A stretch of 5,669 nucleotides of DNA from an uncultured Bacteroidales bacterium (GTDB lineage Bacteria > Bacteroidota > Bacteroidia > Bacteroidales > UBA932), in the NCBI GenBank assembly GCA_946530505.1, contig CAMNAD010000097.1:1-5669 (forward strand), given 5' to 3'. The notes beneath the pieces are model-generated. The model saw only the letters and a list, made by a program, of their open reading frames with translations. It searched no databases and had not been told where the DNA came from. The position numbers and the translations under genes are program-made. Below, piece by piece: positions 1 through 4,391 of the stretch (positions within the stretch are counted from its first letter, which is position 1; each line of letters begins with the position of its first letter).

Positions 1-255
1 TTCTGCGGCTGGCTGAACGTGCTCAACTGCACTCTTCCTCCTGTCGGCATTATCCTCATCCTCGACTACTTTGTTCGCCGCAAGGCATATCTGGAAGACA
101 GCGTCGAGATCAAGACCGTCAACTGGTTCGCGGTTGCCGGCGTGGTGCTTGGTGCAGTCGTCGCCAACCTCGTGCACTGGGGCTTCCCTGCAATCAACGG
201 CATGGCTGTCGCCGCCATCTGCTACTGCTGCGGCCGCTTTGTCTGCAAAAAATAA
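1..255 (+). CDS. codB: CodB-like cytosine/nucleobase permease, C-terminal fragment
   Basis: This is the last 84 residues of an integral inner-membrane permease of the NCS1 (nucleobase:cation symporter) family, which imports cytosine or related bases. The frame is open from base 1, so the start lies outside the window. The visible part reads WLNVLNCTLPPVGIILILDY followed by a basic RRKAY loop. This matches the CodB pattern of a late membrane helix with PPVG, then an acidic DY and a positively charged turn. Two more hydrophobic segments follow, one from about residue 39 (VNWFAVAGVVLGAVVANLV) and one from about residue 63 (INGMAVAAICYCC). The protein ends in a short basic tail (RFVCKK), shorter than the tail I recall for E. 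coli CodB. The stop is TAA at 253-255, and a strong terminator follows 37 bases later, so this gene probably ends its transcription unit. The family call is recognised by motif. The exact substrate (cytosine, another pyrimidine or a purine) is inferred, and a gene such as codA upstream cannot be seen. Confidence 0.8.
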   Translation, partial: FCGWLNVLNCTLPPVGIILILDYFVRRKAYLEDSVEIKTVNWFAVAGVVLGAVVANLVHWGFPAINGMAVAAICYCCGRFVCKK

Positions 256-292
256 CCGGGCACCTAAGTCGGTGACAGTCAGGCAGTTGCTT

Positions 293-325
293 AAAACAAA
301 TCGGCGAAATCCGCCGATTTGTTTT
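293..325 (+). terminator. Rho-independent terminator, probably bidirectional
   Basis: A perfect 14-bp inverted repeat has arms 293-306 (AAAACAAATCGGCG) and 312-325 (CGCCGATTTGTTTT) around a 5-base loop (AAATC). The GC-rich core CGGCG/CGCCG sits next to the loop, and the 3' arm ends in TTTGTTTT, giving the U-rich tail. It lies 37 bases after the permease stop and 57 bases before the acetyltransferase start, which separates the two transcription units. The 5' arm is A-rich, so the structure would also work for transcripts from the other strand, although no minus-strand gene reaches it in this window. Confidence 0.88.
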
Positions 326-369
326 CTGTAAGTAATTGAGTATTAGATAGATGATTGCCCGATTTTAAC

Positions 370-377
370 TATATTTG
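370..377 (+). promoter_or_regulatory. Candidate Bacteroidetes -7 promoter element (TATATTTG)
   Basis: The octamer TATATTTG matches the TAnnTTTG -7 consensus described for Bacteroides primary sigma factor promoters. It lies just after a strong terminator and before the acetyltransferase gene, where a promoter is expected. I see no clear TTTG -33 element at 19-21 bases upstream, so the case rests on the -7 box and position alone. The element ends only 5 bases before the ATG at 383. If it is real, transcription would begin at or beside the start codon, giving a leaderless or nearly leaderless mRNA. The region is AT-rich, so chance occurrence is possible. Confidence 0.4.
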
Positions 378-382
378 GAGCA

Positions 383-970
383 ATGAACAGTATCCGGCTA
401 GCCAATAAATCTGACATCCCACGGATAATGCCCGTCCTGGAGGCGGCCAAGGGGATAATGCGCGCATCTGGGAATATGAACCAGTGGGTGAACGGCTATC
501 CTTCGGAGGAGGTGATTGGGGACGATATCGCCAATGGATGGGGATTTGTAGTGGAAGAAGAAAAAAGGATTGTCGGCTACTTCGCCTTCATCCCTTCGCC
601 GGAACCTACATATGCAAGAATCTACGAAGGCGAGTGGCTGGACGATGAACGGCCCTACCACGTGGTGCACCGCATAGGCAGCACTCCGGACTCGCACGGC
701 ATCTTCGCCGCCATCATGGATTTCTGTTTTTCGCACGATCCGAATATAAGGATAGATACGCATCGCGACAATCTGGTAATGCAGCACAATATCCTCAAGG
801 CAGGGTTCGACTATTGCGGCATCATCTATCTTGAATCCGGCGACGAGCGCCTGGCCTATCAGCGTTGTATCCACGGATCCGGGCCATTTGGTGTCTGCGG
901 CGAGGAAAACGGCCGTGCAGACACGGAAACGGCCGCCGTGGTGTCTGCGACGGCAAAAATGGGTGAGTAG
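383..970 (+). CDS. GNAT-family N-acetyltransferase with a repeat-encoded C-terminal tail
   Basis: This is a 195-residue soluble protein of the GNAT fold, which transfers an acyl group from acyl-CoA to an amine. The substrate is not evident. It starts IRLANKSDIPRIMPVLEAAK (beta1-alpha1 of the fold), has the central strands GFVVEEEKRIVGYFAF (54-69), and has VVHRIGSTPDSHGIFAAIMD (94-113) where the CoA-binding loop lies. It then has IRIDTHRDNLVMQHNILKAG (122-141) and GIIYLE (146-151). These match a subgroup common in Bacteroidales and Firmicutes. The canonical Q/RxxGxG/A loop is poorly kept; only H105-G106 stands where its glycines would be. The recognisable domain ends near LAYQR (157-161), about the usual family length. 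The remaining ~34 residues (RCIHGSGPFGVCGEENG onward) have no family counterpart and are encoded in the 50-bp-period repeat at 872-993. ATG 383 is chosen because homology begins at once. A GGAG ends only 2 bases before it, too close for a normal ribosome-binding site. The phosphatase start lies 43 bases downstream on the same strand. Confidence 0.85.
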   Translation: MNSIRLANKSDIPRIMPVLEAAKGIMRASGNMNQWVNGYPSEEVIGDDIANGWGFVVEEEKRIVGYFAFIPSPEPTYARIYEGEWLDDERPYHVVHRIGSTPDSHGIFAAIMDFCFSHDPNIRIDTHRDNLVMQHNILKAGFDYCGIIYLESGDERLAYQRCIHGSGPFGVCGEENGRADTETAAVVSATAKMGE

Positions 971-993
971 ACACGGATTGGGCCTTTATGGTG
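872..993. repeat. Imperfect tandem repeat, 50-bp period, with internal inverted arms
   Basis: Units start at 872, 922 and 972, with the third incomplete. Each begins with CACGGA followed by a GGCC-containing stretch and a TG-GTG junction (TTTGGTG, CCGTGGTG, TTATGGTG). The full block 891-940 compared with 941-990 matches at 34 of 50 positions without gaps, by my hand count. Inside each unit, GTGTCTGC (891-898 and 941-948) is followed by its reverse complement GCAGACAC (917-924) or by GTAGACAC with one mismatch (967-974). The array is therefore also a chain of alternating inverted arms about 25 bases apart. It covers the 3' end and stop codon of the acetyltransferase gene and stops about 20 bases before the phosphatase start. 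A 50-base period is not a multiple of three, so successive units are read in different frames. This argues that the repeat did not arise as a protein repeat. Confidence 0.7.
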
Positions 994-1013
994 GAAACTA
1001 ATTGAATAATATT

Positions 1014-1727
1014 ATGAAAAAGATTTTTTTATTGGCATTGCTGGTGATTGCGACCTCCTGCGGCACAGCAAGGCAAGGTGCCAGGTATTTCACGATGGAA
1101 GAAATGCCGGATCTGGTAAAGTGCCTTCCGGCACCTCCTGCATTCGGCTCTCCCGAGTTCGCCTACGACTCACTCCGCTATTTCTGGGGGAAGGAGCAGC
1201 GCAAAGACCCGGTCAGGGCAAGGATTGCGACACGCGATGCGGCCTGGCAGCTGGATACCGTCTTTACGACATTCAACGAGGCCATCGGGCTGGAACTTTC
1301 CCCCGAGCGCACTCCGCAGATATGGAAGCTGCTCTATGACGGAATCAAGACCATAGAACAGATCCGGGTGCATCCCAAGAAGTATTATCACCGTCTGCGT
1401 CCTTTCGTTTATTTCGGGGAGCCGACCCTCTGCCCTTGGGAGGATGATGAATTGCGCGGTGAGGGCTCCTATCCTTCCGGGCACACCATCAGGGGATGGA
1501 GCTGCGCCTTGATGCTTGCGGAGGTCGCACCAGAGAGGGCGGAAGAACTTTATGCCCGCGGCTGGATGTACGGCGAGAGCCGCGTGATTGCCGGAGCCCA
1601 TTGGCAGAGCGACGTGGACGCCAGCCGCGCCGCAGCGAGCATAGCCTATGCGAAAGTCAATACAAACAAAGAATTCCGCAGGCAGGTCGCAAGGGCCCGT
1701 GCGGAATATCTCAAGATGACAAGATAG
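1014..1727 (+). CDS. Class A (PhoN-type) PAP2 acid phosphatase, predicted lipoprotein
   Basis: This 237-residue exported enzyme is predicted to hydrolyse phosphomonoesters with a covalent phosphohistidine intermediate. The N-terminus MKKIFLLALLVIATSC is a short lipoprotein signal with a lipobox-like A-T-S-C, so the mature protein should be lipid-anchored at C16. All three PAP2 signature motifs are present. They are K-x6-RP (K122 to R129-P130), GSYPSGHT (residues 151-158, PSGH at 154-157) and SR-x5-H-x3-D (S189-R190, H196, D200). The wording GSYPSGHT together with ESRVIAGAHWQSDVD is typical of class A bacterial non-specific acid phosphatases such as PhoN, and the length fits that class. H196 is the expected nucleophile, and H157 and D200 are its helpers. 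I chose ATG 1014 because it gives a clean Lys-Lys signal peptide. A TTG at 1002 in the same frame would add MNNI before it. No Shine-Dalgarno sequence is seen; the leader is AT-rich. It may be cotranscribed with the acetyltransferase 43 bases upstream. Its stop (1725-1727) is one base from the stop of the converging aldolase gene. Confidence 0.9.
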   Translation: MKKIFLLALLVIATSCGTARQGARYFTMEEMPDLVKCLPAPPAFGSPEFAYDSLRYFWGKEQRKDPVRARIATRDAAWQLDTVFTTFNEAIGLELSPERTPQIWKLLYDGIKTIEQIRVHPKKYYHRLRPFVYFGEPTLCPWEDDELRGEGSYPSGHTIRGWSCALMLAEVAPERAEELYARGWMYGESRVIAGAHWQSDVDASRAAASIAYAKVNTNKEFRRQVARARAEYLKMTR

Positions 1728-1728
1728 T

Positions 1729-3033
1729 TTATTCCCCTACGTGGAATGCAACCCTGAGGTCCTCGATCTCCTCGTCGGTGATCGGGGACAATTTGCCTAT
1801 GGGCGCTGCCATGATGAGGGAACGCGCACTGAAGTCTGCAACTTCAAGACGGTCGAAGGTGTTGATCAGCTTGTCGCCAGTCACCACAACCGAATCGTTC
1901 TCCAGCATCACGCAGGGACGGCTCTTGAATTCTTCGGCGAGTTCGTTCAGATTGTCGTACTGGCTCCCGAAGGGGAATTTCGGAACGTCCTGGAGGAAAA
2001 TCCAGCTCTCGGGAATGGTGCGCACGTCGAATTTCTCTTCGGTGCAGCAATATCCCATCAGCGAGGGAGTCTGGGTGAGGATTATGGAGTTGATTTTCGG
2101 ATTGCGCTTGTATATCTCGTAGTGCAGGGCGACACTGCGGCTGGCAGTCTTGCCCGCCTCGATCATTCCGTCCTTCACCTGCACGATTTCGCTCGGCTCC
2201 ATGTCCCAGCGCTGCACGTTGGCGGGTGTGATGAGAAAGTCGTTGCCTCTCCAGCGAATCGAAGCCGTGCCGTATGAGGAACTCATCAGGCCCTGGGTAC
2301 AGGCGCGGCGCACGATATTGCATATCTCGGTGCGGATAGCCCGTTCGTCGGAGGGATGATCCACGTTCATGAAGTGGGGGAAACTGTTGTGAACGGCCAG
2401 GGTGTGATGCTGGATCTGTTCCGGAGTAAGGTATCTGGGAGTTCCGAGGGTGTCCGCATTCAGGATGGTGCGTGCGCAGAGTTCAAGGGTCTCGAGGCGC
2501 TGGTATGCGTCGGCGATGTCATCGCCCATGAGCACCACGCCGTGATTCTCCATGATGACTGCCTTGTAGTCCGGATTCTTCGCGAATTCACCGGCAATCT
2601 TCTCTCCGAGCAGTTCGCTGCCTGGAAGAGCATAAGGAGCAAAGCCGATGGGTCCGCAGACGCCGAGGGCCTGGGGAAGGATGCTGGTGTCGGGAATCTT
2701 CTTGGTGATGCTGAATGTCACGAGTCCCGGAGGATGTGCGTGGATAACGCTGTGAAGATTAGGGCGGATCTTGTAGAGGGCCCTGTGGAAAGGATATTCA
2801 GACGAGGGTTTGTGCGGCCCTATGATGGTGCCGTCTGCCTTGACGCACATGATGTCGGAGGGAGTAAGTGACCCTTTGTCTATTCCTGCGGGGGTAATCC
2901 ACATATCCCCGTTTTCATCCATGATGGAAAGATTGCCACCGGAAGTGGTGGTCATCCCGCTGCGGTAGATGCGCCCGATGATGATGGCGATCTGTTCTGC
3001 GGGATGCATGAGTTTAACGTCCAGTTGTTTCAT
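1729..3033 (-). CDS. Tandem-domain class II aldolase/adducin protein with a degenerate second domain
   Basis: This is a 434-residue cytoplasmic protein of two aldolase-II (FucA/RhaD/AraD-type) domains in series, about twice the length of FucA. Domain 1 (about 10-190) looks active. It has the phosphate-loop SGGN (31-34), TPAG (47-50), catalytic Glu in SSEYPFH (E79), zinc ligands H98 and H100 in HAHPP, and a third His in ENHG (H164). This is the layout of enzymes that cleave ketose-1-phosphates to dihydroxyacetone phosphate and an aldehyde. Domain 2 (about 230-405) keeps the fold landmarks YGTASIRW, ITPA, the LHYEIYKRNP helix and MLEND-VVVTGD. It has Ser300 at the Glu position, TQT (320-322) instead of HAH, and NDS (379-381) instead of NHG, so it should bind no metal. 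It may be structural or regulatory, like the aldolase-like domain of adducin. The start codon overlaps the stop of the upstream sorE-like gene in ATGA (3030-3033), which suggests translational coupling. The substrate is unknown; a sugar phosphate is implied by the neighbours. Confidence 0.88.
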   Translation of the reverse strand: MKQLDVKLMHPAEQIAIIIGRIYRSGMTTTSGGNLSIMDENGDMWITPAGIDKGSLTPSDIMCVKADGTIIGPHKPSSEYPFHRALYKIRPNLHSVIHAHPPGLVTFSITKKIPDTSILPQALGVCGPIGFAPYALPGSELLGEKIAGEFAKNPDYKAVIMENHGVVLMGDDIADAYQRLETLELCARTILNADTLGTPRYLTPEQIQHHTLAVHNSFPHFMNVDHPSDERAIRTEICNIVRRACTQGLMSSSYGTASIRWRGNDFLITPANVQRWDMEPSEIVQVKDGMIEAGKTASRSVALHYEIYKRNPKINSIILTQTPSLMGYCCTEEKFDVRTIPESWIFLQDVPKFPFGSQYDNLNELAEEFKSRPCVMLENDSVVVTGDKLINTFDRLEVADFSARSLIMAAPIGKLSPITDEEIEDLRVAFHVGE

Positions 3034-4295
3034 AATTTATCTGCGTTTGCGAGGAGATACTTCTCTGCTTCTGCGTTCCATAAACCGTTATGGGCCTTGC
3101 AGATGCGGTCGAGTTCGTCGTAAACCGGCTTGCCGATTTTTCCGAAATCTGCGATTGCGGTGAGAGGCATCGTCAGCTGCGTGTAAACCATCTTCTTTCC
3201 TCCTGGGATGGACGGCAGGTTGAGGGTGGTATCCACTACGGTGTTGAGGCCGCCGATATGGGTGATGAGCCCGGCAGGATCCATACCCTTGCCCATCAGG
3301 TCGATGGCTTCGCGCATATCGTCGGTGTTGCCGCCGCTGGTTCCCACGATATGGTGGGCTTCGTAGTGCACATTGTAGAAGTTGAACTTGGCACTGAAGT
3401 CCGGGCTCTTGGGGCCGGAGAAGAAGTCCAGGCAGCCGTCGAAGCCGAGGATGGCGTCAGCCTGCTCGACAACCGCCGGCACGGGGGCCATAACCACGAC
3501 ATCGTCGTAGCCTGTACCTCCGGAAAGCTCCTTCAGGGTCGCAACCGGATCGCCGCTGCCGGTGTTCACGTAGTGGATGTCGATCCCGCGCTTCGCAAAC
3601 ATCTCTTTAGTATAAAGGGATTCTGCACGGTCCAGGCGGCTCTGGTCGATATCCGTAACCACAAACAGGGAAGGAACAGGGCCCTCGCGGTGAAGCACGT
3701 AGTTGATCATTGCAAGACCCATGGGGCCGACGCCTGCGAGCAGGGCCAGTTTGCCTCCTTCCTTGATTTCCATCTTGTGCTCATACGAGCCGGGAGTCGT
3801 GTGGTAGTGCGCGTGGAGAGCGCCGATCACGCAGCTGATAGGTTCGCTGAGAGAAGCAGGGTAGAAGGCGTCGCCGAAATAGCGGAAGAGGCACTTCTGC
3901 TCCATCACCTCGTTGGGGATGATGACATAGGTGGCGTCGCCTCCGCAATACTTGTATGAGTAACCGGGGGCCGAGAGGATGCCTACGGGGCCGCCTGGGT
4001 AGTTTATGGCGGGCTGGATACTGAACCTGTCGCCGGGTTTGAACTCATCCTGCCATTTCTTTCCCACTTCCACGATGACACCGGCGAATTCGTGGCCGAT
4101 GATGGTAGGGTTCTCCGCCACGTCATTGGGAACACGCTTGTGCTCCGGTCCCTGATGCGCGGATTTGTAGGAAGACATGCAGATGTCGTCGCTGATCACT
4201 TTCGCGAGGATCTCGTCTTCTTTGATTGCAGGAAGCTCGAATTCTTCCAGCCTCAAATCATCTTTTCCGTAAAGACGTACTGCTTTTGTTTTCAT
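3030..4295 (-). CDS. sorE: SorE-like zinc-dependent L-sorbose-1-phosphate reductase (MDR family)
   Basis: This 421-residue cytoplasmic oxidoreductase belongs to the medium-chain dehydrogenase/reductase superfamily. The whole length resembles enterobacterial SorE, which reduces L-sorbose 1-phosphate to D-glucitol 6-phosphate with NAD(P)H. Telling stretches are MKTKAVRLYGKDDLRLEEFE at the start, FNFYNVHYEAHHIVGTSGG (304-322) and LNLPSIPGGKKMVY (358-371). Catalytic zinc candidates are C39, H68-E69 in IIGHEFAG, and E151 in LSEPISC. The Rossmann loop is GVGPMG (188-193), followed by an acidic strand end VVTDID (D215/D217), which favours NAD(H). The four-cysteine structural zinc lobe of classical alcohol dehydrogenases is absent; only C117 falls in that region. 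ATG 4295 is chosen because similarity begins exactly there. An upstream ATG at 4337 in frame would add a lysine-rich leader (MLRQKIQKKK) unlike the family. The gene lies 96 bases after the fusion dehydrogenase and overlaps the tandem aldolase by 4 bases, so the three appear to form an operon. The true substrate may be another ketose or deoxyketose phosphate. Confidence 0.85.
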   Translation of the reverse strand: MKTKAVRLYGKDDLRLEEFELPAIKEDEILAKVISDDICMSSYKSAHQGPEHKRVPNDVAENPTIIGHEFAGVIVEVGKKWQDEFKPGDRFSIQPAINYPGGPVGILSAPGYSYKYCGGDATYVIIPNEVMEQKCLFRYFGDAFYPASLSEPISCVIGALHAHYHTTPGSYEHKMEIKEGGKLALLAGVGPMGLAMINYVLHREGPVPSLFVVTDIDQSRLDRAESLYTKEMFAKRGIDIHYVNTGSGDPVATLKELSGGTGYDDVVVMAPVPAVVEQADAILGFDGCLDFFSGPKSPDFSAKFNFYNVHYEAHHIVGTSGGNTDDMREAIDLMGKGMDPAGLITHIGGLNTVVDTTLNLPSIPGGKKMVYTQLTMPLTAIADFGKIGKPVYDELDRICKAHNGLWNAEAEKYLLANADKL

Positions 4296-4340
4296 ATTTC
4301 CGTAAGTTTTCTTTTTCTGAATTTTTTGTCGGAGCATTTA

Positions 4341-4383
4341 TCCGGCGAAGCCTTTTTTCAGCGAGCCGGAAAATGACTCCGGC
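4341..4383 (-). other. Intergenic three-arm inverted repeat inside the sugar-phosphate operon
   Basis: The 96-base gap between the fusion dehydrogenase and the sorE-like gene holds three related six-base arms. On the plus strand these are TCCGGC (4341-4346), GCCGGA (4365-4370) and TCCGGC (4378-4383). The middle arm can pair with either flanking arm: a tight hairpin with a 7-base loop (4365-4383) or a wider one with an 18-base loop (4341-4370). Runs of six T (4353-4358) and six A (4384-4389) lie beside the arms and could pair with each other, lengthening a single larger fold. No hairpin here is followed directly by a T run in the direction of transcription, so it does not read as a simple intrinsic terminator. 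No TAnnTTTG-like promoter is seen in the gap on the minus strand. A role in mRNA processing, stability or attenuation is a guess. Confidence 0.45.
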
Positions 4384-4391
4384 AAAAAAGC

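Noticed and set aside
261..274. Small hairpin CACC/GGTG right after the permease stop
   Set aside because: It has only 4 base pairs and no T run. The perfect 14-bp stem at 293-325 is the credible terminator.
1703..1735. GGAATA/TATTCC inverted repeat spanning the convergent stops, considered as a terminator
   Set aside because: The stem has 6 AT-rich pairs with a loop of more than 20 bases and no T run, which is too weak to call.
1741..2277. Plus-strand open frame opposite the tandem aldolase
   Set aside because: It is antisense to clear aldolase-II motifs, has no recognisable domain, and would overlap the true minus-strand gene completely.
3090..3959. Long plus-strand open frame (about 289 codons) opposite the sorE-like gene
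   Set aside because: It lies wholly antisense to a strongly recognised dehydrogenase, is rich in His/Val/Ala-Glu typical of antisense translation, and shows no family motif. It is a shadow of the real gene.
4296..4337. N-terminal extension of the sorE-like protein from ATG 4337
   Set aside because: The extra 14 residues are lysine-rich and come from an AT-rich leader. Family similarity starts exactly at the MKTKAV methionine encoded at 4295.
4341..4383. Intrinsic terminator between the fusion gene and the sorE-like gene
   Set aside because: The stems are only 6 bp and are not followed by a T run in the minus-strand direction. Placing a full terminator here would also cut off two genes that have no visible promoter of their own.
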